DNA of 64,000 nucleotides from Tricholomella constricta (taxonomy: Eukaryota; Basidiomycota; Agaricomycetes; Agaricales; Lyophyllaceae), in NCBI GenBank assembly GCA_013368375.1, contig JAACJP010000020.1, forward strand, positions 620,001 to 684,000, written 5' to 3'. The notes beneath the pieces were generated by a model. The model saw only the letters and a program-made list of their open reading frames with translations. It was not told the DNA's origin and searched no databases. Shown in pieces: positions 1-10,898 of this stretch. Within the stretch, counting starts at the first letter, position 1; the number at the start of each line of letters is the position of its first letter. The position numbers were made by a program, and so were the translations under genes.

Positions 1-332
1 GGTACGATGAGAGTGGAAAGGCTGGTGCCAGTCGCCAGGCCTCCAGGTCGCTCAGCCGACTAGGGACGATGACGGGTCTCCTGATGGCCTCACGAGGGTC
101 GGTCTAAAGAGTTTGGAAGGTAAAGATTAGGTACACCTTTGATGACCTCGAGAATGGTAATGCAGCATGGAAATGGAGAGGAGGAGGACGACTAGAGTAC
201 CGGGGTGGGGATGAACCGGGATGGGTGATCAGACCGGGAAGGATATGTGGCGTACAAAGAACGATAAAACAAATATACAAATTATAAAAACAAGAACAAA
301 GAAAGAAAGAAAGGAAGAGAATGGCGGCTGCT

Positions 333-1471
333 TCACGCTACGATCCCCCGCACACCTCCACCACCCAACGGCACACCCCCGCAGCTGACATACGCCCCGT
401 CCGGCGCGCGGCTGCCCATAGCCCAGAGCGCGAGCTCGTGCACCAGAACCGGCGTCTCCATCGTAGGTCGAGCGCAAGGGCGAGGGCGCGGGTGAGGGGC
501 ACTGGTGCAGGGGGTGGAGGAAGGGTCTTGGTTGCCGTGGTGGTGTCCGCGGTCGTGATGGTGGTGGAGGCGGGGGCTGGAGCAGGGACGGCGAAGTAGG
601 CCGGTGGATGCAGAGTTGGCGTCGTTGCTGGGGCAAGTGCGCGAAGGATGTCAGAATAGCAGAAGTGCTGCCCCCGAGCGCGGGCCGGGCGGCGTTTGGA
701 AGTGTTGAGGACGGTGCAGTGGAGCTGTCGGGTTGGGCAGTGAGCAAGTGGAGGAGCACAAGAACATATGTATCTAACTTGAGCGGCCGCGTCTCAGTGA
801 CATATCCTGCCTTCTTGAACGTCCTTTCTACACAGTCTGCGCCCCACCCAAAACGGTAAGTGGTGCATGGGTTCAAAATGGAGAAGAGCGAAACGTACCG
901 GCGATTTTCCGCAGCTTCACGCCGTCCACCCCCGTCTCGCGCGGCGCGAGGTACAGCACGTCCGCCCACACATCGTCGGATGCGCCCGCGGCCGAGACGG
1001 GGCGCATGATGTCTAGCGCGTCGAGGACGACCTGGAGTCCCGCGTGATCCGCATGCTCGCCTCCATCACTGTCGAGGATAGCGTCCAGGCGTGGCTTGAG
1101 GGATCGCAGGAGAGCCAGGGCGGTGGAGACGGTGCGCGTGTCGGGAGACACCGTCATTTCTGGGGATGTGGGCTCCTTGGAAAGGGCCATGACGCCGAGG
1201 GTGAGATGGAAGCGGATGGGTTCGATTGTAATTGACGGGTCGAGCCCGCGGATGGGTGGACTGGCGGCGTGGAGTGAGGATTGGAAGGCGGCGATGCGGG
1301 TGCGGAGGGCGGGGTTCGTGTGCTGTGGAAGTTTGATCAGAGTGTTGAGGGGTGTTGGTGGACGGACATACAAGCGAGACCGCGATAACTGAACGGGTCC
1401 ATATCAGTCAACAGGCGATGGTACGTATTGATATACGCACAATGCGTTGGCCTGGGTCTGCGCGTGGTCAT
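333..1471 (-). CDS. AKAP7-like 2H phosphoesterase (five exons, two frame breaks)
   Basis: Member of the AKAP7/2H phosphoesterase superfamily, whose members act on RNA or cyclic phosphate linkages; the substrate of the fungal proteins is unknown. My exon model is 1441-1471 (ATG at 1471), a 17-nt microexon 1372-1388, then 899-1322, about 779-836 and 333-724, with short GT-AG introns. Joining the first three exons gives an opening PTHFIAVSLHTNP typical of the family. The first catalytic motif is FHLT in exon 3, the second LHCT at the start of exon 5, and the tail contains YVSCGG. Two places are one base out of phase: the donor near 778 (CTCAAGTTAG, where AAG then GTTAG is expected) and a shift near 456 just before the LVHELALW segment. 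Each would be restored by one more G in a G run, so assembly error and true decay are both possible. Confidence 0.7.
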
Positions 1472-1479
1472 CGTTTGTT

Positions 1480-3020
1480 GAGAGTCGTGCCGTACAGCCA
1501 CCGATCACTCTGCGACCTCCCATCCTGCACTGTCATCATCCTTGCTCTTGCTTAGCGCTTCACACCCTGCACTTGAGACTCTGCCATCGACTTGAGTTCA
1601 AACCCAATTCTCCCGGCCAGACACGCAGAGTTGTTCCAGCCGATCGGCGTCCTCTCGAGTCACTTCTCGCTGTCGTTACTTGGAATACGGCGAATCACCA
1701 GCATAAAACCGATGCCTGTTGGGGCGGCCTATAAGAGGCGCCTCTGCTATCGATCTCCGAATGCCCCAGTCAAGAAGCACTCAGTGGCCTGTTCGTTTCT
1801 CCCCACACATGACATTCGATGTCGGCTCTATGCGTCAGGAAAACAACAAGGTCCTGAAGGCCTGAAGGACACAGTTTACCTCAGTCGGAAGGCTGTTTCC
1901 TCAGAAACACTAAATTAAGTCATTTTTAAATGCGCTCAAGTCAATAGCTGTGGGCGGAAAAGTCCATAAGAGATGTCATCTGTAAGCCTTGACTGTCTGA
2001 GTATCGAGAAAGCCTGATGACATCTCTGCTCAAACGGCGCGGTGTCGACTCGTAGTACGATCTGGCAGGCAAAAACGGACCTTGTCGTCCCGATGCCCCT
2101 AATCCAAATAGTGCTGAAGCTTTTCAAACCACTATCGTGGCCCTGATGCTTTCCCAGCGCATCGAAGCTGTGTATCCGGCCAGCCGTTTTCGTATGCAGC
2201 TGTTCCTCTTCCTTCTCCCGTGTAGGTGACGAAGCACCTGGTCTGCGAAGAGCGTCTGTGCTCCATGTCCCCCACAGAGATGTCGCCTTTACCGTAGGCA
2301 AGTGCCTAGATCAGCATGGGTGTTCGAAAGTTGTTGACGTTACCAATAGGCGTGACATCGTGCGTTCGAAACGCGGTTAGCCCCATCCATCTTCCCTTCA
2401 ACGCACCTCTGAGCCGACTGCCAACAAGGTTTGAAAGCGCATATACCACTACTACAGCAGCTCGAAGACTGACAACGTCGTCGGTGTCGTCTCAACAGCT
2501 CTCAGTCCGTTCCTCCTTTCCAATTCCGGGTCTTATTTTTCTCCCTCAGCTTCGTAATCTTCTTCTGTCTGCACAATGACGATGCCTTCGAGGGAACCTC
2601 GACTCAGCCTGCGCCGCCGTTGCCTCCGCATGGTGACACCAAACCCTTACAAAAAGCCTCAGTGACCAGGACAGGACGAAAACATCGCCGGCCAGCGTCA
2701 TGCCCTTCGAATCTTATCCACAGCGCGCCCCAAGTGTGAAGCAGCTGTAGATGACATTGTTTTTACCGCCGCTGGCCATTGTGGTGCGGTACAAGCTACA
2801 CCGGCGGCAGCGCACCATCCAGGCTGGGGTGAGATATTATCGAGCGCCTAGGTCGAGTAAACAACACACGTTCGCTCACAGCATGGACGTCGCAGATTAC
2901 CGTTACCTGTGCTTCAACTCGAATGAATTGAAACGGCTTGTCTTTAGGCTTATAGGAACCTGCCAACTTGTGTATTGTCAATTGTGGGCCGTCCAACACT
3001 CTTGCACGTCAGCATGAGTA
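1480..3020. other. No supported gene
   Basis: Short open frames occur on both strands but none shows a recognisable domain or consistent splice structure. The sequence holds a perfect 10-bp palindrome GAGGCGCCTC near 1737. It probably contains the upstream region of the phosphoesterase gene and the 3' flank of the dehydrogenase gene. Confidence 0.5.
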
Positions 3021-3027
3021 GAATTCA

Positions 3028-4234
3028 TTAGCCACGTATTTCCTTCTCAATAGCGCTGCCCAACCCCTCCGTTGTGCCCTTCCCACGCATATCAGGCGTC
3101 AGCAAGTCCGCTCCTCCCTGCATCTGTGCATCCTTCGCCGTAGCCAGCACCGATTCAATCGCACGCATCACAGCCTCCGCCGCGTCCTTCTCTCCGAGAT
3201 AATCCAACATCATCTGCCCCGCCCAGATCATCCCAATCGGATTCGCGATCCCTTTCCCCGCGATGTCCGGCGCGCTGCCATGGACGGGCTCAAACAAACT
3301 GGGGAACCACTCTTTACCGCGGTCTGCCCGGTTCGCCGACGGATTGAGGTTCGCAGACGGGGCAATGCCGATCGTCCCTGTGCATGCAGGCCCCAGATCG
3401 GAGAGGATGTCGCCAAAGAGCTTCGAGCCCACCACGACGTCGAACGTGTGGGGCCTTTGGACAAAGTGCGCGCACAAAATATCGATGTGGTACTTCTCCA
3501 CCGTGACTTCGGGGTACTCTTTCCCGATCTCCGCCACCCTCTCGTCCCAGTACGGCATGGTGATGGAGATCCCGTTCGACTTTGTCGCGGAGGTCAACTT
3601 TTTCGCGGGGCGCCGTCTTGCTAGCTCGAAGGCGTACCTCACGACGCGGTCGACTCCGGTTCGCGTGAACACGGTGTTTTGGATTACCGTCTCCCTGTCG
3701 GTGCCCTCGAAGATCTTGCCGCCGATAGAACTGTACTCGCCTTCCGTGTTCTCTCTTACAGTGACGAAATCGATAGGTTTGCCTTCCCGGTTCGCTAGTG
3801 GCGATGTAACTCCTGGGATGAGACGGCAGGGCCTAAGATTGATGTACTGATCAAACTCTCGTCGAAACGTCAGGATGCTCCCCCACAGCGAGACGTGATC
3901 CGGGACGGTCGCCGGATCTCCCACTAACAATCACAGTGAGAGCGGGTGGTAAGTTCGTTATAGCTGCTCTCCACTTGCCCAGGATGACTCGGCCCTCACC
4001 TGCTCCGAAGTAGATCGCATCGCATGCTTGCAAATGCACTTTCCAATCATCCGGCAGCATCTTGCCGTGCTCGAGATAGTACGTGCACGACGCCCATGGG
4101 TATGAGCGGAACTCAAGCTGGAAGCCGAATCGAGCGGCTGCGGCTTCAAGGCAACGCAGAGCGGGAGGCATTACCTCCAAGCCGATGCCATCGCCAGGGA
4201 GAACGGCAATAGTGTAGGAACGCTGTGAGGCCAT
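3028..4234 (-). CDS. Tartrate/D-malate dehydrogenase (decarboxylating) family protein
   Basis: NAD-dependent beta-decarboxylating dehydrogenase of the isocitrate/isopropylmalate superfamily, closest by motif to bacterial tartrate dehydrogenase/decarboxylase and D-malate dehydrogenase, which oxidise and decarboxylate 2-hydroxy acids with divalent metal. Exon 1 (4000-4234, ATG at 4234) carries IAVLPGDGIG and AIYFGA. A 76-nt intron (3924-3999) interrupts the codon after YFGA, and exon 2 (3028-3923) resumes with VGDPATVPDHVSLWG, giving about 376 residues, a normal length for the family. Recognisable signatures are FVTVRENTEGEYSS (substrate-binding Arg and Glu loop), the lysine region TKSNGISITMPYWDE, the metal-binding Asp region KLFGDILSDLGP and the NAD-site motif EPVHGSAPDIAGKGIANP. 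No frame breaks were seen. No targeting peptide is obvious, so a cytosolic location is inferred. It could equally be annotated as an isopropylmalate dehydrogenase-like protein; the EGEYSS version favours the tartrate/D-malate branch. Confidence 0.88.
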
Positions 4235-4239
4235 CGTTG

Positions 4240-5560
4240 TCGTGTGAGTGAACGATGCTTTCGAACCCTTAAGGCATTTGGAGGTTAATTGCGGCTCAGT
4301 AGTTCGCACATGGACTGCCTTGGTATGAATCGATGGTTCTACTTGTAATCGTCGAGGACCAATCAAATGGACAGGATTAGCAGGCATGTAGTATTGGTAT
4401 TGTGACCATCTCGATGACTTCTGAGTCAGGTGTATGCGTGATCTCACCTGCTAGCTTCCATAGATCAAGGAGCGTTTTCGAGGTTACGATTCACAGGCGC
4501 TGCACAGGACAACATTCGAGCATGAATGATGGAGACGGTGTATCGCAGCGGAAGCGGGGCAGGCATGTCCAACGTACGTGAAGCCAACCATTTCGTAGCG
4601 TTCAACTACTCGGTTCACAATTCCTTCAGAATCCGCTTTGCCTAGTGCTCATCGTTTTCCGTCCTTGCCTTTGAGGTCGAATCTCTCGCCATCCTGGCCG
4701 ACGCCTCAAGGACGCACCATGAGTAGCGGAAATTCAGCGTAGTTGACGCGACCTCGTTGCCTCCCCCGCCTGCAAAACGAGTTGCCTCTACCCTTATCAA
4801 CCTCGAGACCTTCCAATTCGACCGCTCGCAGTGCACCATGACCCCCCAACATGTTCCCCACCCACAAGACGGCCTTTAAGCGACTCGATTGCTTTACTGC
4901 CCATCCGGCCTAAACACAGTTCCTGTCGCCCCCCGCTTTCCCGTGAACTTCAATGGATCCTTGTCCTCAGCCCCGCTATCTCTGCCACCCCGTCACGCTC
5001 GAGAGCCACGCGAACGCTACTGGAAAGCAATCATGGACGTTCAGGAGTTGTGTTTCCACGTGGCACGGCGGAGACGTCGCTGGGATAACTTCGATGTCCA
5101 CTGGTCATCCCCGCCGCTCGTCTGTCTCGCTCCATGAGTTCGCGGGCGGGGCGACGGATGAGTGGCGGTGACGGTTGGGACGCGGCCCATGCGAAGGAGA
5201 GTAAGGCTAGATGGTGAAAACATTCCCAAGGACTTGGACGGGAAGAGGAATATGAATAAGGAGTCGCAGAGACCAGCTAAACGAATGTTTAAATACGTTG
5301 TATCTGGTGCGTGACATGTGAAGGTAGGAAAGGGACAGACTGGATTGAAGCGCGATGAGCTGACGGGAGGCGATGAGGAAGCGCTCTCACTTGGAACTTG
5401 CATGACTATAATTGTGTGACAGATAGGACATCGCCTTCAAAACAAAAACAGCTTTCAAGTTACAGAGCATGAAAACTACCAAAACAACATGCAGCAGCAT
5501 AGCAAAATGCGGATTGGTTCCATGTCAAGACATTTACCTGTTGCGCTCCGCGCAGCTCCA
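4240..5560. other. No supported gene
   Basis: Only low-complexity or short frames are seen in this 1.3-kb stretch. It should contain the promoter side of the dehydrogenase gene and the 3' flank of the kinase-like gene. Confidence 0.5.
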
Positions 5561-5570
5561 CAACGCATCC

Positions 5571-6905
5571 TCAAAACAACCCCGTACCAAAGAGCCTCTC
5601 TATTGAGCGCTCTTCACGATGTCTCTCGCTCTTCCACGATTCGTAGCGTACACGATCATCGTCAAAGTAGTAAGACCTCCCGAAATCGATTAGCCGGAAA
5701 CTCGAATGCTTATCACTGCGTTCAGGGGGGGGAACATCAAGCGGCCCTGGTTGGACGAGGATATTGCGGGCATACACCGAACCGTGAATCCAGCCTCCAA
5801 AATGGAATCGGAACTCAAAGGAGGTCACTTCGTTCCTAAAAGAAGGATGGTAGAAGTTTTAGCGAAAAGTATAGAAGAAAGAGAGTATAAAGCGGGATAT
5901 TCACTTCTGATCGAGAGTAAGCTCGCGGGCATCAACCATCTCCCCGCAATCTTCGAGCAGAAGGATAGAGCTAAGGTATCCGACTGGCTCGCGTTTGCGC
6001 TTCGTCGGTTTACTGTCCACCCCTTCGCCTTCAACTCCTTCCATCGCCTGGACATCGTCAGCCTCATCTTCAGTCTCATCGTCGTCCTCGCTATACCAGT
6101 CCCGTTCATAGTAACCATAGAACTGAGGCACCAACGCCCCGACCGGGACCGGATCATGCATAGGCTGCAGGACATTCAGACCGCTCCAGTTCTCAAACAT
6201 GTGCTTCTTGAACTCCTGATAATTCTTCGCCTCAGACGCCAGATGCTTATCGCCAGAGTCCGAAAGCTTCGCCACCACGCGCACCTTGACCGTCGGCGGC
6301 ACCTCCGGCGGCGGCTTGATGTGCTCGCAAGTGGGGTGCATGGGATCCTGCCAGCTGACGGTGGTGCGGATGGGGCGTACGGGGCCCTCAAGCTCGACGC
6401 AGTACGGTCGCGTGTCGGCGAGGCTGACCTGGCGCCCACCCCCCTTGTTGTTCCCCGTCTCAAAGTCGTGGGCGTCGACGACGTCGAAGGTGACAGGCGG
6501 ACGGCCTTTCTGGACGACTGACAACGTCGTGGATTTCTCCTTCCACTGTGCTTCCATTCGCTCGCCGTGCTCGCCATCGACCTCCTTCAGAATGCGGTCA
6601 ATATCTAGCTGGAGGCACTCCTTACAGATGACGGGGTCGGTGCTCGGCGGAGGGATGATCGCAGAGCGAGGGAGCTCCCACTCGGCTTGGTACACGACGG
6701 AGTGGTTGCCGACGCCAATTTGGTGCGCAGGGGAGATATACAAGTGTGCTTCCTCGATGTGCTCGTACTCAGTAGATTTGGACGCAATGGGACAGGGGGG
6801 TGGGTCGTGGACGACGAAGGTCGGAGGTGGGATTGGGCCCGGAGTGGCAGTCGGGGGTATGAGATAGCCTTCGAACCCAGTCGGTATACTTGGGGGACTA
6901 GTCAT
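5571..6905 (-). CDS. Kinase-like domain protein lacking the catalytic-loop Asp
   Basis: Resembles the agaricomycete 'kinase-like domain' proteins. Exon 1 runs from 6905 (ATG of an MTSPPSIPTGFEGYL opening) to 5905. A 69-nt intron (5836-5904) follows, and exon 2 (5571-5835) ends after GTGLF. Visible landmarks are GVGNHSVVYQ (a degenerate glycine loop), VRVVAKLSDS (candidate beta-3 lysine), the conserved block PVPVGALVPQFYGYYE, ILLLEDCGEMV, HGSVYARNILVQPGPL and FRLIDFGRS. The catalytic-loop position reads HGS instead of HRD, while the following Asn and the DFG are kept, so phosphotransfer is doubtful and a pseudokinase is plausible. An acidic insert rich in D and E lies before the second half. 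The open frame extends upstream to 7010 without an ATG, so an additional 5' exon with an acceptor near 7003 is possible. A degenerate copy of its middle lies at 26360-26670. Confidence 0.72.
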
Positions 6906-7118
6906 CGCGAGAAATCTATCGTTATTTGCAGGGTCCTTGTAATCGCCGGGTTTTCGCGCGGCTCTCGCGGCGGCTTCGGCTTGTACACGGGCTTGGGTTG
7001 CATCTGACAAATTGAGATAGTACGTGTAGGTACGGTCGGGTCTGGAGGTCCATTCTGTATTAATAACCTTCTGTTCGGCGTAGCCGTAGCGATTGCGTGA
7101 ATTGACCGCAAGAAGATT

Positions 7119-7934
7119 CTATGGATCGTGCACGATGACCTTCTTCGGAAGACGCTCTAGAGGGATAAGATCTGTCAAACGCTCGGTCGTGTAGCTGAAC
7201 GGGACAAGAGGCCCAGGTGCTGGGTAATTCGAGCGCTCAAATATTGATCCAGCCGAAGCCTGAAATCAGACGTGAGTCGCGTTCACGAGTGGCTCAAGGA
7301 AAGGCGCACTTTTTTGCCTTTGGAACTCGCGACTTCTGGCATGGCTCGCCCAACCTTCCCTTGCTTGATCTCCTGCTCCATCTTCTCGATCGCTTCGCGC
7401 GGTGACCAGGTTGAATAACCATCGGTTCATTCTCCGTCTCCGCCCACTCGATCTCATCCTTTGCATAATCGAGCTCCCCCGTCGCCTTCATCTACCTCAA
7501 CAATTTGCTCCCCGTCGACAGCGTCGAAAGATTGGCCAAATTCGGTATGCGGCGCACGCGGTAAAAGTCGAAGAGGGTGGCACCCCACAGCTGAATACCA
7601 TTTGGTGTTTGCTTACCGGGGAAAGAATTCTCAGGGATGATACTTTTTCCTGTCGGTGCGCGAGGCCAGTGACGAAAGACCACTCGCCGTTTCTCTGTCT
7701 TCCCCCTAGAAGGACATCGACGAGCTCATCGCCCGTGAGGGTCGACGTCGGTCGTTTGGGTGGCGGGGATTCTTCTTTGTCTCCACCGTACGCCCTCAAT
7801 ATAGCAATCAGATCGGCGGCCGTGGAATTACGCGGCTCTTCCTTGGGATATTTGAACATCGGGGGCGCCAACGTTGACTCAGAGGGTGATTCGACGAGGC
7901 TGACGGGAGCGATCGGTGTCTCTTCTGCATTCAT
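7119..7934 (-). pseudogene. Unrecognised protein gene with several one-base frame breaks
   Basis: I do not recognise the family. ATG at 7934 (MNAEETPIAPVSLVES) opens a coding-like stretch up to DELVDVLLGG. The protein-like reading then continues in other frames: VVFRHWPRAPTGKSIIPENS and NGIQLWGATLFDFYRVRRIP, then FDAVDGEQIVEVDEGDG, then ELDYAKDEIEWAETENEP, then SPREAIEKMEQEIKQGKV. A clean intron (7260-7309) precedes a last exon that ends KKVIVHDP at 7119. The frame changes fall at or next to short runs: GGGGG near 7708, TTT near 7520, GGGGG near 7465 and CC near 7410. Net compensation of the shifts and otherwise gene-like, acidic sequence argue for indel errors in the assembly or a very recent pseudogene. 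Because the breaks cannot be resolved here it is listed as a pseudogene. Confidence 0.5.
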
Positions 7935-7939
7935 AGTGA

Positions 7940-9165
7940 ACAGATGGAGTGGATGAAGTGCGATGGCCGAATTCAGGGCTTAGATCAGTCAAGCAGCAGC
8001 GAAGAGACGTAAAATAGTGCACCGCCGCACAACAACGCAAACTGGATGGGTGTGGATAACAAATCGATGATAGCGTAGCTCGCTCTAAGTTCGCGCTGCA
8101 GTAAAGACGGGGGTACGAGCAAGCGGCAATGGTGGGGTTTATAGCGCAGCCCAAAAATCGGATCGAAACGAGGCAAAGAATCTATTGTTTACGCGCCCTG
8201 TTCACGTGTGCGATGTTTTCCAAGAAACCGCTGGAAAAGATCTGACTAACGGTCAGCGCGGTCAGCCTTCACGCCCACGCGCAGCTTAAAATTGCTTTCT
8301 GAGAACGCACCAGGAAGCCCGCCGTACGCGTAACAAGCGTGCAAAATCTGATTTCTACGTTTGCAGATGGTTTGGGCCGTTTGGCCGCCTCTGCGGTGTA
8401 GACTGAGCTTCGATGCTCCGCTCAAAGGATCGAACAATGATTTGAAAGTGACCTTTTCAGCGGGTTCCAGGGCCGAGTCGTTCTTTCGACAAAGTACACG
8501 CACCTGATTGAAATACACTGGGTTTATTCAATTTCGTTCACATAATGAGGGTAAGGATGGACATTGGTCAGGAATGGGACACACGTCGCGGACATTAGCC
8601 AGGATGTCAATAAACCCAAACCCTAAGGCTAGTTTACGGCCCGACCCGGGTCACTTAGTGCCAGTGCGTTCTCACCTCCCTTTGACATAAATCGATGCTC
8701 TTGCTGATCACTGCTATCCCTGTTTCTAAAGCTATCCTTGACCTGGGCCGACCGAATTCGCTGTGGATGAAATACAGGCTCCGACTGCTGCCTCCTGCCA
8801 ATGAAAAAACTTGTGCGTGCGCCCTGAGTACTGAGTAATCCAGGGGCCTTTTGAGTTCCTAATGTATACGGAGTCATCACTCGGCGCCGAAATTCCTTCA
8901 CCCTGTAGCTATAGTATTTCTGAGCCTCTCACTCGTGCTTCTCCCAACTACTACGGAGCCGTTGATCTACGAGCAAGATCGATAAGCACTAAAGCACCTA
9001 CAAACTGAGTATTCGATCTAGCTCCTCGCACTCTCGTACCACTTCGGCTTTAATCCTGCTTTAATCCATCTCAGCTGCTGCTTTCCCCTTCCTGCCTACC
9101 TTGATCCTCCCCTGGCTCGCTAGCGGCACGTGCCAGGCTTCCTAATCCACACCTCCCTCGCCCTC
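7940..9165. other. No supported gene
   Basis: No domain, repeat or splice pattern could be supported in this 1.2-kb interval. It separates the unrecognised gene from the duplicated kinase unit. Confidence 0.45.
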
Positions 9166-9471
9166 GCCGCAACGCGCAGCTATTCATTCTCTGCCTTGCC
9201 CTCACCGCCCCTGTCCGCAACTCACGCCGCGACCCTGAAGTGCCGCAACCACCCTCGTACAGGCCAGATACTCGTACATGCTGTACACACGCCTCTCAGG
9301 CTGTGCAAGGCTGTGCGCGCATGTGTGCATCGTCAATTGATCGAGCGCATGCTGCTCAGCGGTATACTCATCGCGCATGATCGAGGTCTAAGTATGGAAT
9401 CCACATCCAACGGCATGGCTGCACATGGGAAAGTGGCCGAGGCAGCACACTGACACGGCCTCAATGAAAAT

Positions 9472-9705
9472 TTAAGCGATGACCTGCCCCAACCCGCGTG
9501 CGTCCCATTCGCGCTTCATCACATTGCTGACAAGAACTGCGAGGGCGTGCAGAGGGCGTGGGGGCGTTGCGAGCACACAATGCGGGCAGGGTGCGCCAAG
9601 GTCCTTATTTCTGCTAGGGTGTAAGGGAAATGGATATGGGTACAGATGTCCAAGATGGAGATGATGAGGCAGCGGAGAGTGTCGGCCGCGAACTTGGGGT
9701 TCAAC
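9472..9705 (-). pseudogene. Remnant of an unrecognised gene, copy A
   Basis: Minus-strand sequence with protein-like readings that recur in the second duplicate: KFAADTLRCLIISILDICT, then in another frame LGAPCPHCVLATPPRPLHAL followed by AVLVSNVMKREWDARGLG. The family is unknown to me. It lies downstream of the kinase gene on the same strand in both copies. The frame change between the blocks suggests a missing intron or decay. The matching remnant at 18202-18556 keeps the same blocks with several amino-acid changes. Confidence 0.4.
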
Positions 9706-10026
9706 TGGTATCCTGAGAACGATTGTGGATCAGGAATACAGAAAGGTCGGAGCGAGCGAGCCGCGTACTGGTGCAGTAACAATCCGGTTATTGGGTTAAC
9801 ATGTATGTAGCTCAGCGAGTTTTCTTTTACAATTTCTAGACGTCGAAGGCTATAGCGAGCGGGTTCAACGGGAACGGATGCTCAGAGATGTCGAGGTCGA
9901 ACATGTATTTTACAACCGAAGTTACACCGCATCGTACTCGCCGAGTTAATCCAGCAGAAAACGCCACAAACCAATCTGATAGGAATACCATGGAGCTTAT
10001 CGAGAACTTGAACATTCCCAAAACTA

Positions 10027-10697
10027 TCAATATATAGTCGTTTTCGTACTTCCCCCGCAGTAACGAACTGACATTCGTACATCAATAGGACAGTTCCTCC
10101 GCCATACACGACGTTTAAGGACCCTCCTGGGAATACGGCTGAGATGGTACAAGGCACCTTGCAACGGAAGCCGATCCTGCGGTTCCTTGCGTATCATTGC
10201 AGTCGCAATTTTGAGTAATGGTTCCATGCCTTCGTATTTCTAATCTTCTTGTCAGAAAGGAGGAGGGGCTTGACCAGGAATATCAATCTCACCTGTATCA
10301 TCTCGATAATCACATTTCCAAGCTGATATATGTCAACTTGGAATGGGTCGTGCGGTTCCTCCAGTTTGCGTTCAGGTACACTCCTATCTTGACCGTAGGC
10401 TCCGCTTGCTTTTATCTTTACGTGGGGAGGGAACATTTCAGAGAGCCCAAAGTCGATAAAGTAGTACTTTATTGGCCCGACCGAGGACCGATCATGCCAT
10501 TCAAGACCCCGTGTCACACCGTCATGAGTGCGGGGCTTCATGAAATGCACGCCCCGAGGAACAATCTTAGACCCATCCATCATAAGATTCAGAAAACAAG
10601 CGTCTCTGGATGTCCGTCTATCAGTGAGCGCGCAAATACGCATTGTGACTCACTTGTGTGCAATCCTGTGTTCGTGAAGAAAATCGAGTCCCTGATA
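10027..10697 (-). pseudogene. Protein kinase gene copy A, 3' half (split by transposon)
   Basis: C-terminal half of a eukaryotic-type protein kinase related to the intact copy at 18773-20090. It encodes DACFLNLMMDGSKIVPRG (end of the catalytic loop with its Asn), YYFIDFGLSE (DFG), the block DPFQVDIYQLGNVI, and the C-terminal end MSVRYCGGSTKTTIY. Reading frames and introns match copy B. The gene breaks off at 10698-10701 (TGGC), where the Plavaka element begins; its 5' half resumes at 17056. The insertion falls between the region encoding PYQGLDF and the residues before it, so no full-length kinase can be made from this copy. Confidence 0.85.
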
Positions 10698-10701
10698 TGG
10701 C

Positions 10702-10714
10702 CATCAGCAAGATC
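10702..10714 (+). repeat. Left terminal inverted repeat of Plavaka
   Basis: CATCAGCAAGATC, a perfect inverted match to the right end. It is preceded directly by the TGGC target duplication. Confidence 0.88.
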
Positions 10715-10898
10715 CAAAACCGCTAGATGCGCTAGATGACGGTTAGAGACACTAGAGGGTCTAGACAAACTAGACCAAACTGACAAAATCTCTTCTAGCT
10801 TTCTACCTCGTATTGGATTTCTCTAGCGCCTCATTTGTTTTCTAGCTTGTCTAACTCGAAAAGATCAAGCCGCGTTCACTTGTAACTATTATACGATC

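Larger units (their letters stand above)
9170..10701 (-). repeat. Duplicated unit, copy A, left part
   Basis: Left part of a tandemly duplicated unit of about 2.2 kb. It aligns by eye with 17905-19447 and holds the 3' half of a kinase gene plus the remnant of a second gene. The unit resumes at 17052 after the Plavaka insertion. Small indels and scattered substitutions show that the duplication is not brand new. Confidence 0.85.

Noticed and set aside
1592..2579. Short frames of 87-121 codons between the first two genes
   Set aside because: No domain, no conserved duplicates, no convincing splice pattern.
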